Positions 24,654 to 33,165 of a stretch of DNA of 64,000 bases are shown piece by piece. Both the position numbers and the translations under genes were made by a program. Source of the stretch: an uncultured Pelagibacteraceae bacterium (lineage in GTDB: Bacteria > Pseudomonadota > Alphaproteobacteria > Pelagibacterales > Pelagibacteraceae). Below the pieces are notes generated by a model, which saw only the letters and a list, made by a program, of their open reading frames with translations, was not told where the DNA came from and ran no database searches. The first letter of the stretch is position 1, and each line of letters begins with the position of its first letter. The stretch lies in NCBI GenBank assembly GCA_902613915.1, contig CACMJB010000005.1, positions 1 through 64,000 on the forward strand, read 5' to 3'.

Positions 24654-25723
24654 TGAGAATAGAAAACAAAGCTTACCGAACTATTTGGTTTGAAGATAGT
24701 ATAGTAAAAATAATTGATCAAACAAAATTACCTCATAAATTTATAATTAAAAATTTAAAAACTGTAATGGACGCGATAAATGCAATTAAAACTATGGAAG
24801 TTAGAGGTGCTCCTTTAATAGGAGCTACCGCAGCATATGGTTTAGTTTTATCGATCATTGAAAAAAATGATTTATCCTTTTTAAAAAAGTCTAGTGAAGA
24901 CTTAATAGCATCTAGACCAACGGCAATTAATCTCAAATGGGCAGTTGATAGAATGATGAAAAAATTATCTGGTGTAAATAATAATGATATTCTTAGTATA
25001 GCTCTTAAAGAAGCAAAAGCTATTGTTGAAGAGGATGTTAGTTTTTGTAAAAATATAGGGCTTAATGGTTTAAAAATTATTCAAGAAATTTTTGCTAAAA
25101 AAAAAGATACAGTTAATATTTTAACTCACTGTAACGCTGGATGGTTGGCAACTATAGATTGGGGAACAGCAACATCGCCAATTTATCATGCTCATCAAAA
25201 AGGAATTAAAGTTCATGTTTGGGTCGATGAAACAAGGCCAAGAAATCAAGGTGCAAACTTAACCTCTTATGAGTTAAATGAAGAGGGAGTTCCAAATACT
25301 GTAATCACTGATAATGCTGGTGGTATATTAATGCAAAGAGGTCAAGTCGATATGTGCATTGTTGGAACTGATAGAACATTATCTAATGGTGATGTTTGTA
25401 ATAAAATTGGAACTTATTTAAAAGCATTAGCAGCAAAGGACAATAATGTTCCATTTTATGTGGCTCTTCCAAGTTCAACAATTGATTGGAATATTAAAGA
25501 TCATAAAAAAATTCCAATTGAAGAAAGAAATTCAGAAGAATTATCTTATGTAGAGGGCATTGATAAAAACAATAAAGTTACAAAAGTAAGAATATACCCA
25601 AAGAAAAGTAAATCAATGAACTTAGCGTTTGATGTTACACCTGCTAAATATGTAACAGGTTTAATTACTGAAAAAGGAATTTGTGAAGCATCAGAAAAAG
25701 GTTTGAAAGGTTTATTCAAGTGA
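24653..25723 (+). CDS. mtnA: Methylthioribose-1-phosphate isomerase
   Basis: A 356-residue member of the eIF2B/MtnA family. I use the ATG at 24653 (overlapping the mtnP stop) rather than the GTG one codon earlier. Active-site features are RGAPLIGATAAYGL, the catalytic Cys in THCNAGWLAT and the Asp in GTDRTLSNGDVCNKIGTY. It converts methylthioribose-1-phosphate to methylthioribulose-1-phosphate, directly after the MtnP step. Confidence 0.94.
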   Translation: MRIENKAYRTIWFEDSIVKIIDQTKLPHKFIIKNLKTVMDAINAIKTMEVRGAPLIGATAAYGLVLSIIEKNDLSFLKKSSEDLIASRPTAINLKWAVDRMMKKLSGVNNNDILSIALKEAKAIVEEDVSFCKNIGLNGLKIIQEIFAKKKDTVNILTHCNAGWLATIDWGTATSPIYHAHQKGIKVHVWVDETRPRNQGANLTSYELNEEGVPNTVITDNAGGILMQRGQVDMCIVGTDRTLSNGDVCNKIGTYLKALAAKDNNVPFYVALPSSTIDWNIKDHKKIPIEERNSEELSYVEGIDKNNKVTKVRIYPKKSKSMNLAFDVTPAKYVTGLITEKGICEASEKGLKGLFK

Positions 25724-26364
25724 GCAAATTAAAATCAGAAGTAATAAAATATTCTAAAAAACTTAATATTACTAATTTGTCAGCTTTAAGATCGGGAAAT
25801 ATATCAGTTAGAGCGAAGGAGAGGGGGGTTGATGGATTTTTCATCACACCATCTGGAAGAAAATATGGTTCATTAAAACCTAAGGATATTGTTTTTGTTT
25901 CTCTTAAAGGTATTTACGATAAAAAAAAGGGTAAACCTTCATCAGAATGGAGATTTCATCAAGATATTTATGTGAATAAAAAAGAGGCTAAAGCAATAGT
26001 TCATGCTCACTCAACTTGCGCCACAGCTGTATCAACTCATCAAAAAAGTATTCCAGCTTTTCACTATATGGTTGCAGTAGCAGGTGGCGAGGATATTAAG
26101 TGCAGTAAATACGCAACTTTTGGAACTAAAAATCTATCTAGAAATATTATCAAAGCGCTTAAAAATAGAACTGCATGTCTAATTGCAAATCACGGACAAG
26201 TTGCGTTTGGAGATAATTTAGAAAAAACTTTTGAGCTTGCTCAAGAGATCGAAAATATTTGCCATCAATATATAAATGCCCTAAGAATTGGAATACCTAA
26301 AATACTTTCAAAAAAAGAAATGAAAATAGTTTTAGATAAATTTAAAAATTATAAGAGGGGATAG
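25720..26364 (+). CDS. FucA-like class II aldolase, probable methylthioribulose-1-phosphate aldolase
   Basis: A 214-residue class II aldolase/adducin protein starting at a GTG that overlaps the mtnA stop. It tracks L-fuculose-phosphate aldolase: RSGNISVR, ITPSGRKYGSLKPKDIV, PSSEWRFH (catalytic Glu), zinc histidines in VHAHST and a third in NHGQVAFG, HYMVAVAGGEDIKCSKYATF. MtnB dehydratase belongs to the same superfamily but lacks this PSSEWRFH pattern, as far as I know. Following mtnP-mtnA, the expected reaction is cleavage to dihydroxyacetone phosphate and a methylthio-aldehyde (DHAP shunt, Ald2-type). Confidence 0.8.
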   Translation: MSKLKSEVIKYSKKLNITNLSALRSGNISVRAKERGVDGFFITPSGRKYGSLKPKDIVFVSLKGIYDKKKGKPSSEWRFHQDIYVNKKEAKAIVHAHSTCATAVSTHQKSIPAFHYMVAVAGGEDIKCSKYATFGTKNLSRNIIKALKNRTACLIANHGQVAFGDNLEKTFELAQEIENICHQYINALRIGIPKILSKKEMKIVLDKFKNYKRG

Positions 26365-26370
26365 TTTTTA

Positions 26371-27411
26371 ATGATCAAAGTTGGTGAGCACATTACCATT
26401 GATTTTCTTGGTGTAAAAAAAGATTACACGCCTGAATTTTACGAAAAAGTAATTTACAAAATAGCAAAAGCAGCAAAAGTTGAGATATTAAATGTTGCAT
26501 CACATAAGTTTGAGCCCCAAGGATTTACACTAGTTGCCTTACTATCAGAAAGTCATTTTAGCTTTCATACTTTTCCTGAAAGAGGCGTTATTAGTTTTGA
26601 TTTTTTTACCTGCGGAAAGGTAAATCCTAAAGTCGCTTTAAAAATTCTTCGAAATGAAATTAAACATAAAAGAGTAGTAACAAATGCATTTGATAGAAGC
26701 AGCATCGGACTTTATGATGATATATACAGCACTCCAGGTCAAAAGAAGTTTTATGTTGTTAAAGATGTTTTAGAAAAATTTACTTCTAAAGTTGGCCAGT
26801 TTGTTGAAGTTATGGATCTAGAAGAATTTGGTAATGCTTTATTTATTGATCATGAAATTCAAGTAGCAGAAAAAGATGAAAAAATTTATAGTTCAAACTT
26901 TTTTAAATCTAGTTTTGATCTAAGTAAGAAAAATAATAATGTTGCCATTATTGGAGGAGGTGACGGAGGAGTTGCTAGAGCTTGCTTAGAAAATAATTCT
27001 AATTATATTGATTGGTTTGAACTTGATCCTGAAATAGTTGACGCTTGTTACCGTCATCTACCAAAAGTTTGTTCTAAAGTAAAAAAAAGTAACAAAATAA
27101 AAACTTTTTGGGGAGATGCTTTTAAAAGCATAAAGGAAATAGAGGATTCTAAATACGATAAAATTTTTGTTGATTTAAATGATGATCAATATTGTATTGA
27201 TCTTGCAAGAAAAAACATGAAAGGTTTAAAAAGAATTCTTAAAAAAGGAGGGGTAATTACTGCTCAAGTTGGAAGTAATGACAAAAAACCAAAACAAGTA
27301 GACAATTGGTGTAAAGTTTTGTCTAAAAGTTTCGGAAACGTTAAATTATCAGGTGCTTACATCCCAAGTTTTGACTGTAACTGGAACTTTGCTTCATCTA
27401 TAATGAAGTAA
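26371..27411 (+). CDS. S-adenosylmethionine decarboxylase-spermidine synthase fusion
   Basis: A 346-residue two-domain protein. Residues 1-115 are a bacterial SpeD: FEPQGFTLVALLSESHFSF with the self-cleavage site Glu60-Ser61 (Ser61 becomes the pyruvoyl group), His66 in FHTFPERG, and Cys81 in FFTCG. Residues about 125-346 are a SpeE aminopropyltransferase: VAIIGGGDGGVARACLE, FELDPEIVD, a GDAF motif, IFVDLNDDQ and the C-terminal YIPSFDCNWNFA. One chain can thus decarboxylate SAM and make spermidine, releasing MTA for the genes just upstream. A 6-base gap separates it from the aldolase. Confidence 0.9.
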   Translation: MIKVGEHITIDFLGVKKDYTPEFYEKVIYKIAKAAKVEILNVASHKFEPQGFTLVALLSESHFSFHTFPERGVISFDFFTCGKVNPKVALKILRNEIKHKRVVTNAFDRSSIGLYDDIYSTPGQKKFYVVKDVLEKFTSKVGQFVEVMDLEEFGNALFIDHEIQVAEKDEKIYSSNFFKSSFDLSKKNNNVAIIGGGDGGVARACLENNSNYIDWFELDPEIVDACYRHLPKVCSKVKKSNKIKTFWGDAFKSIKEIEDSKYDKIFVDLNDDQYCIDLARKNMKGLKRILKKGGVITAQVGSNDKKPKQVDNWCKVLSKSFGNVKLSGAYIPSFDCNWNFASSIMK

Positions 27412-28208
27412 TGTTTCGAGTTTCTTGTATTCAATTAAGATCCAACAATAATATTCATCAAAATTTAAAAAAAACTGAAAAATTAGTTCTTAAAGCTGTA
27501 AAACAAAAAACTGATTTTATATTAACACCAGAAGTTTCATCTCTTTTTTCTCTCGATAAAAAAAAACTTTTGAAGATATGTAACCCAATGAATAAAGATG
27601 AATATTTAAATGGAATAAAACTGCTGGCAAAAAAATATAAAAAGTGGATTTTAATTGGCTCTCTAATCATTAAAATTTCAAAAAATAAATTAGTTAATAG
27701 ATCTGTTTTAATTGACAAAACAGGAAAGGTACGAACTTACTACGATAAAATTCATATGTACGATGTTGTTTTAAACAAAAAAGAAAAATACTTTGAGTCA
27801 AAAACTTTTATAGCAGGAAAAAAGATTAAATCTTTTAATCTTCCTTGGGGTAAACTAGGTTTATCAATTTGTTATGATTTAAGATTTCCTAATTTGTTTA
27901 GAAAACTGTCGAAAGCTGGCTCTTTATTTATTTCTATACCCTCGGCATTTACTGAAACCACAGGTAAACGTCATTGGCATTCTCTATTGAAAGCTAGAGC
28001 AATTGAAAATTTTTGTTACATTTTTGCTCCAGCACAAGGCGGAACTCATTACAATGGAAGAAAAACTTTTGGACACTCAATGGTTATTTCCCCCGATGGA
28101 AAGATATTAAAAGAATTAAAAAAATCTGAAGGAGTGATAACTGTTACTATTGATGAAAAATTACCAACTAAACTGAGAGCTATTATTCCTAGCCTTAAGT
28201 CAGAATAA
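27411..28208 (+). CDS. Nitrilase-family carbon-nitrogen hydrolase
   Basis: A 265-residue amidase with the Glu-Lys-Cys triad: Glu in LTPEVSSLF, Lys in YDKIHMYDVVL and Cys in LSICYDLRFP. The segment HWHSLLKARAIENFCYIFAP and AQGGTHYNGRKTFGHSM points to the NIT1-like deaminated-glutathione amidase branch rather than N-carbamoylputrescine amidase. The start overlaps the speDE stop by one base, so the genes are co-translated. A link to methionine salvage (omega-amidase) is an alternative. Confidence 0.8.
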   Translation: MFRVSCIQLRSNNNIHQNLKKTEKLVLKAVKQKTDFILTPEVSSLFSLDKKKLLKICNPMNKDEYLNGIKLLAKKYKKWILIGSLIIKISKNKLVNRSVLIDKTGKVRTYYDKIHMYDVVLNKKEKYFESKTFIAGKKIKSFNLPWGKLGLSICYDLRFPNLFRKLSKAGSLFISIPSAFTETTGKRHWHSLLKARAIENFCYIFAPAQGGTHYNGRKTFGHSMVISPDGKILKELKKSEGVITVTIDEKLPTKLRAIIPSLKSE

Positions 28209-28604
28209 TTATTCGTAAGATTTTACTTCTTTGATATTAGATCCAAGAGCTGTATTTATAGCTAATTTAATTTTAGCTCTTTCATCGTTTAGCTTATAAA
28301 CATTTCTAGCAAGTTCTATAAATTTATCATCAAATTTTTTCTCTTTTTCAGCAGCTCTTTTGCTATCTTCAATATCCCACAATTTAAGATTTATCTCTTT
28401 TAAATCATCGATGTGTTTTGAAATATTGTTTTGATCAGGAATAAATTTTCCTACTGTATCATTTAATGAATTAAGTTCTTTTTCAACATCAACTAATTTT
28501 TCTTTGTTTGATATTTTTTCTTTTTTAATCTCTAATATTGTAATCTTATCAAATAATTCGCCAGCTGAAATTTCTGCCAATATTCTATCTAATTTGTTGC
28601 TCAT
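28209..28604 (-). CDS. DUF6165 family protein
   Basis: A 131-residue cytoplasmic protein, almost all helical. It begins MSNKLDRILAEISAGELFDK and continues ITILEIKKEKISN, the pattern I associate with DUF6165, small proteins often beside heptosyltransferase-type genes in LPS core clusters. KLWDIEDSKRAAEKEKKFDD and NVYKLNDERAKIKLAIN complete a coiled-coil-like body. No enzymatic motif is seen. It diverges from the GT9 gene at 28651, supporting a link to LPS assembly. Confidence 0.65.
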   Translation of the reverse strand: MSNKLDRILAEISAGELFDKITILEIKKEKISNKEKLVDVEKELNSLNDTVGKFIPDQNNISKHIDDLKEINLKLWDIEDSKRAAEKEKKFDDKFIELARNVYKLNDERAKIKLAINTALGSNIKEVKSYE

Positions 28605-28650
28605 AAATATATTTAGTTATATCATTCTTTAACTATACTCAGAATAAATA

Positions 28651-29583
28651 ATGTCAAACATATTAATAATCAAACTCGGGTCTTTAGGAGATTTAGTACA
28701 AGCTAATGGAGCAATAAAAGATATTAAGAAATTTTATCCTAATAGAAAAGTTTTTTTACTTACCACTCAACCGTATGCAATCTTTATGTCAGAATGTCCT
28801 TATTTAGATGGTGTAATAATTGATAAAAGACTACCTAGATGGAATTTATTTTATTTAAATAATTTAAAGAAGTCCTTAGCAAAATATGACTTTAGCAAAG
28901 TTTTTGATCTTCAAAATTCCAAACGGACAAAATTTTATAAAAGATTTATAATTAAAAATGCTGATTGGTCGTCCACTGAAACAACTTTAGAACCAGGTCA
29001 GAAAAAAAGTGATTTTGATAAATATCCTGTTCTAGACCGAATGGAAATTCAACTCAAAAAAAGTGGTGTTGAAACTGATTTTACAAAAAATATTGATCTG
29101 AGTTGGGCAACTGAAAATGCTTCACACTTAGTTAAATATTATACAAATAGAGAATATATTCTCCTATTTCCTTTTTGCTCACCTAAACTTATTAAAAAAA
29201 AATGGCCTTATTATCAAGAACTAACTCAAAGATTAAAACAAGAGTTTAAAAATAAATATTCAATTCTGCTTGCGCCAGGACCGAATGAAGTTGAAGAAGC
29301 TAATCAACTAAATGCTAAAGTTATTTTAGAAAATAATCAACCTGTAAACATTAAAACTTTGGTATCATTGATACATGGTGCAAAATTTATTATCGCAAAT
29401 GACACAGGTCCGGCTCATATTGCATCACATTTAGATAAAAAAGGATTAGTTCTATTTGGTAGCCACACTTCTGCAAAAAAGGTCAGCATTGAAAACTTTA
29501 ATTTTAAAGCTATTTCAGTAAAAGATTTAAAAGATTTAAAGGTTGAAACAGTTGTTAGCAAAATAAGATCTAAATTAAATTAA
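28651..29583 (+). CDS. Family 9 glycosyltransferase (heptosyltransferase-like)
   Basis: A 310-residue GT-B enzyme of the ADP-heptose:LPS family. It has the N-terminal ILIIKLGSLGDLVQANGA and the C-terminal donor-site block IANDTGPAHIASHLDKKGLV followed by LFGSHT. These enzymes add heptose or related sugars to the inner LPS core on the cytoplasmic side. Its end overlaps the end of the convergent GT4 gene by 14 bases. Confidence 0.87.
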   Translation: MSNILIIKLGSLGDLVQANGAIKDIKKFYPNRKVFLLTTQPYAIFMSECPYLDGVIIDKRLPRWNLFYLNNLKKSLAKYDFSKVFDLQNSKRTKFYKRFIIKNADWSSTETTLEPGQKKSDFDKYPVLDRMEIQLKKSGVETDFTKNIDLSWATENASHLVKYYTNREYILLFPFCSPKLIKKKWPYYQELTQRLKQEFKNKYSILLAPGPNEVEEANQLNAKVILENNQPVNIKTLVSLIHGAKFIIANDTGPAHIASHLDKKGLVLFGSHTSAKKVSIENFNFKAISVKDLKDLKVETVVSKIRSKLN

Positions 29584-30655
29584 TATATTTTTTAATTATT
29601 TTCTCCCAACTAAATTCTTTTGAAAACTCTAAAGCATTGGCACCTAATTTTAAGTAATGATCATTTTTTAAAATTTTTAATAGAGTATCGTAAATTGCAT
29701 TAAGGTCATTTCCATTACATAAGAAACCTGTCTGACCACTTTTTATAGCATCTCCTTCACCACCATAAATTCCTCCAATAGACGGTTTACCGTAAGAAGC
29801 TGCCTCAATATAAGTTATGCCAAAACCTTCGACTGATTTTTTATATACCACTGAAGGCATAACAAATATGTCTGACTGTTCTAATAATGCTACTTTTTCT
29901 TGTTCTGTAGATTTAAATATAAATTCAACATTCTTTTCTAATCCAAGTGTTTTTCTCAGTTTTAAAAGATTGTTTCCCTCATCACCATCTCCTATAGAAA
30001 CATATTTTAAACTTGGATATTTTGGCAGAAGATTTTTAACCGTCATCAAAACATTGTGATGACTTTTTCTTCCGTCTAATCTCGAAATAGTAATTAACTT
30101 TGGAGACGCTTCACCATAAATATTTTTTGCGTATTCTTTTGCCTGATCATTCACTGGAATTGGATAGTTGCATCCAGGATTAATTACGGTCACATCTTTT
30201 GCTCCAAGCTTTAAAGCTAGTTCCTTTGTAAATCTTGAATTAGCAATTATATGATTTGCTTTACCCAATGATTTTAAAACTCTTTTGTTTAAAGAAGAAC
30301 CTACCGGGTGATTAATTTCTTTTGAGTGAATTAAACAAAACGATCTAGTCTTTTTTAAAACACTAGTTTCAATATTTTCAATACTTTTCCAATGATCGAA
30401 AAAAGCTGCTCTAATTTCATTGGTCTCCATAAACTCTTTGATACGATTTGCTTTTCTATATTTTCTAAATAATTTAAATCCAGAAATTCTCTCAATTTCT
30501 AACTTTGAATTTTGATCATATGCTTCATCATTATCAAAATTTTCTGCAAATACTTTAACTGGTCCATGATTTAATAAAGCATTAGAAAGTCCTTCCATTA
30601 AGTTTTGCATTCCACCAATTTCAGGAGGAAAGTTTCTTGCAGCAACCAAAAACAT
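29570..30655 (-). CDS. Family 4 glycosyltransferase
   Basis: A 361-residue GT-B enzyme: NFPPEIGGMQNLMEGLSNAL at the acceptor side, VINPGCNYP, TISRLDGRKSHHNVLMTVKN at the domain junction, and the retaining-enzyme signature EGFGITYIEAASYGKPSIGG. It probably extends LPS or an exopolysaccharide from a nucleotide sugar. The start overlaps the stop of the thioredoxin-like gene upstream by one base. Confidence 0.87.
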   Translation of the reverse strand: MFLVAARNFPPEIGGMQNLMEGLSNALLNHGPVKVFAENFDNDEAYDQNSKLEIERISGFKLFRKYRKANRIKEFMETNEIRAAFFDHWKSIENIETSVLKKTRSFCLIHSKEINHPVGSSLNKRVLKSLGKANHIIANSRFTKELALKLGAKDVTVINPGCNYPIPVNDQAKEYAKNIYGEASPKLITISRLDGRKSHHNVLMTVKNLLPKYPSLKYVSIGDGDEGNNLLKLRKTLGLEKNVEFIFKSTEQEKVALLEQSDIFVMPSVVYKKSVEGFGITYIEAASYGKPSIGGIYGGEGDAIKSGQTGFLCNGNDLNAIYDTLLKILKNDHYLKLGANALEFSKEFSWEKIIKKYINLI

Positions 30656-31212
30656 TAATTAAACCACTTTATGTTGCAGCCCATACTCGGAATTTGTTGA
30701 GCAGGACCTTTATTAGTCTTAGCAACCATTGTCATTGCTGCTTTTAAATCACTTTCTCCATTATTAATTGGTTTCAAATCTTTTAATTCTCTAAATCTGC
30801 CTCTGTATTGAAGTTCAAGATCTTTGTTGTAACCAAAAAAATCAGGAGTACAAACAGCGCCATATTTCTTTGCGATCTCTTGAGTTTCATCAAATAAATA
30901 ATTTATTTCACCAAAATTATTTATCTCTGCAAATTTAATCATATTATCAAACGAGTCTTCTGGATAATTTTTTGTATCATTCGACATAATAGCTACAGAG
31001 TTAATTCCATCTTTTTTCAAATCATTACAATCTTTTGCTAAATCTTTAATTATTGCTTTAACATAGGGACAGTGATTACAAATAAACATGATCAAAGTAG
31101 CTTTATCTCCTTTGATATCATTTAAAGAAATTAATTTATTATTGATTGATTTAAGTTTGAAATCTTCAGCTTTTTTTCCAAAATCACAAACTGGGGTTTT
31201 AGTTAGAGCCAT
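30655..31212 (-). CDS. Thioredoxin-like/AhpC-TSA family protein
   Basis: A 185-residue soluble protein with a thioredoxin fold: ATLIMFICNHCPYVKAIIKD holds a CNHC active site, followed by VAIMSNDTKNYPEDSFDNM, the cis-Pro region AVCTPDFFGYNKDLELQYRG and RFRELKD. This matches the thioredoxin-family proteins with a CxHC redox pair related to peroxiredoxins and ResA, here without a signal peptide. It diverges from the gamma carbonic anhydrase, and an inverted repeat covers its start codon. Confidence 0.82.
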   Translation of the reverse strand: MALTKTPVCDFGKKAEDFKLKSINNKLISLNDIKGDKATLIMFICNHCPYVKAIIKDLAKDCNDLKKDGINSVAIMSNDTKNYPEDSFDNMIKFAEINNFGEINYLFDETQEIAKKYGAVCTPDFFGYNKDLELQYRGRFRELKDLKPINNGESDLKAAMTMVAKTNKGPAQQIPSMGCNIKWFN

Positions 31213-31243
31213 AATGTATTATAATTTAATTAATAATACATTA
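31212..31243. promoter_or_regulatory. Inverted repeat between divergent genes, possible operator
   Basis: TAATGTATTA (31212-31221) and TAATACATTA (31234-31243) are exact reverse complements separated by 12 bases. The left arm includes the last base of the thioredoxin-like start codon, and the right arm ends 10 bases before the carbonic anhydrase ATG. The gap between the two starts is only 41 bases, so a dimeric regulator bound here would control both. AT-rich palindromes occur by chance in such DNA, so this is a candidate only. Confidence 0.35.
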
Positions 31244-31253
31244 CAGCAATATT

Positions 31254-31757
31254 ATGATTTACGATTTTGAAGGACACACACCAAAAATAGATCCAGGTAG
31301 TTGGGTTGCATCCAATGCTGTAATTATTGGTAGGGTAGAGCTTAAAAAAAATTCAAACGTTTGGTTTAACACAACCCTTAGAGGTGATCTTGAACCAATT
31401 ATAATTGGGGAAAATTCTAATGTTCAAGATGGAAGCGTAATTCATACTGATCCAGGCTGCCCAACAATAGTTGGTAAAGGCGTAACAATAGGGCACATGG
31501 TTATGCTTCATGGATGTGAAATTGCTGACGATTGTTTAATTGGAATTGGTTCAACTATATTAAATAAAACAAAAATTGGAAAAAATTGTATAATTGGTGC
31601 TAATGCTTTGGTTACAGAAAACAAAGTTATACCTGAAAGATCTTTAGTTCTTGGTAGCCCTGGTAAAGTTGTAAGACAAGTAACCGATGAAGAAATAGAA
31701 CACATCAAAGAGAATGCTAGGGACTATGTTGAAAATTTTAAAAAATATAAAAAATAG
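31254..31757 (+). CDS. Gamma carbonic anhydrase family protein
   Basis: A 167-residue left-handed beta-helix protein (YrdA/PaaY/CaiE-like): SNVWFNTTLRGDLEPIIIGE, NVQDGSVIHTDPG and IGHMVMLHGCEI, which supply the three zinc histidines, then IGIGSTILNKTKIGKNCIIGA. Members bind zinc or iron as trimers; some are carbonic anhydrases and others are of unknown activity. It overlaps the secreted hydrolase gene downstream by 32 bases. Confidence 0.88.
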   Translation: MIYDFEGHTPKIDPGSWVASNAVIIGRVELKKNSNVWFNTTLRGDLEPIIIGENSNVQDGSVIHTDPGCPTIVGKGVTIGHMVMLHGCEIADDCLIGIGSTILNKTKIGKNCIIGANALVTENKVIPERSLVLGSPGKVVRQVTDEEIEHIKENARDYVENFKKYKK

Positions 31758-33162
31758 TCTCTTAATTCTAATTTTATTTACAAGCACTGCATTAGCAGTA
31801 GGTAAGCCTTCTTCTAAATACGACGGTGCTTATACATTTTCTGATTTCTGCAGAGGATCAAAAAATAGTAATGCTTATGATGGAAGCCAATTTATTATTC
31901 GAGATGGAATGGTGACAAACGATAGAGGGGGAGCTGGTAGATGGACTATTGATGAAAAAAAATCAAAAGTAGATGAAAAAGGTAAAATTTATATTAAGGG
32001 TGAAAGACGAGGCAATAAAAGCGTCATTACAGGAAACTTAAATAATGATGAAAAAAAATATTCTGTTTATCAATTTAAAAGAAAAGTAGGTGGTAAATCA
32101 CAATACTATGGAGACAAAAAATACGGAAATTTAAAAATGAAAAGAAAATATAAAGGAGATAGCGACTATGTTCCTTGCGTTATTAATTTTAAAAGAATTG
32201 GAGATGTTCCAAAAAAAGTAGTTTCAAAAGACGATAGGAAAGTAACTGAAATAACTATAAATTCAAAAAATACTAATGACGATATTGCTTTATTAAATAA
32301 CGATGGCAAGAATCAAAAGGTAAGAGTGGAACTAAGAAACCTAGAGTCCATAACTAACGGATTAATAATTGTTGTTCCATCAAGTACCCCAAATATGGAT
32401 GACGAGCTTTATTACGAAAAACAAGTAAGCAAACATGGCTACGCAACTGCAATAGTTTATGGTGCTGAACCTAGGTATCAAAAAAAATTTACAGGTTCAT
32501 ACACAAGTTCAATGATTTTGTATGACGCTTTAGCAACGATAGATGAAGTTACTAAACAATTTGGTAAATCTAAAGAAGTAATTCTAATTGGTTCTTCAAC
32601 TGGCTCATTAGCCATTTTTAAAGCAGGTTGGCAGGATTTAAGAAATAATTATCCTTCTTTGAATTTGATTACAAAAGGATTCATGATCAATGCAGCATGT
32701 CCTGATATGTCTGAGGTAAAATATAGTGACAAAATTCAAATGTATGCAATTAATGGTCAACAGGATGAATCTACTCCTCCATGGGTATGTAAAAATCTTA
32801 AAGACTCGTCTAATAATCCTAACTTACATCTTTTAACGTACTCAGGCGGTCATCACTTTGAAAGCAGAATGTATCCACCTTCGAAATATGATGTTGAAAG
32901 TATGCATGCACTTCCAACATGTTCATTAAATTATAAATCTAATCTTCATCAAACTATTAAAAAAAGAGATGGAACCAAAGAATGGGATGGAGAGAAACAA
33001 GGGTATAATCAAGATCAGAAAAAGTGGTTTGGAAAAAATTGCATAGATAAAGGAACCTTACAAGGTTATGAAGAGTATGGTGCTAAACAATTTTGGGCTG
33101 ATCTTAAGTCTATTATTGTAGATAAAAAAGATGCTAAATCTTTAAAAGGATACACCCAGTAA
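31726..33162 (+). CDS. Secreted alpha/beta hydrolase-like protein
   Basis: I prefer the ATG at 31726 (the frame also opens at 31714), which gives a clean signal peptide, MLKILKNIKNSLLILILF, cut near residue 24. The 478-residue product has an N-terminal beta-rich region (residues about 30-150) and a C-terminal hydrolase-like part with LIIVVPSSTPNMDDE, a nucleophile-elbow-like VILIGSSTGSLA (Ser in GSSTG) and a candidate catalytic His in SGGHHFES. I do not recognise a named family. It overlaps the carbonic anhydrase gene but probably acts in the periplasm. Confidence 0.65.
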   Translation: MLKILKNIKNSLLILILFTSTALAVGKPSSKYDGAYTFSDFCRGSKNSNAYDGSQFIIRDGMVTNDRGGAGRWTIDEKKSKVDEKGKIYIKGERRGNKSVITGNLNNDEKKYSVYQFKRKVGGKSQYYGDKKYGNLKMKRKYKGDSDYVPCVINFKRIGDVPKKVVSKDDRKVTEITINSKNTNDDIALLNNDGKNQKVRVELRNLESITNGLIIVVPSSTPNMDDELYYEKQVSKHGYATAIVYGAEPRYQKKFTGSYTSSMILYDALATIDEVTKQFGKSKEVILIGSSTGSLAIFKAGWQDLRNNYPSLNLITKGFMINAACPDMSEVKYSDKIQMYAINGQQDESTPPWVCKNLKDSSNNPNLHLLTYSGGHHFESRMYPPSKYDVESMHALPTCSLNYKSNLHQTIKKRDGTKEWDGEKQGYNQDQKKWFGKNCIDKGTLQGYEEYGAKQFWADLKSIIVDKKDAKSLKGYTQ

Positions 33163-33165
33163 ATT

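Noticed and set aside
31714-31725. ATG at 31714 for the secreted hydrolase
   Set aside because: The ATG at 31726 gives a cleaner signal peptide; the difference is only four residues and is not decisive.
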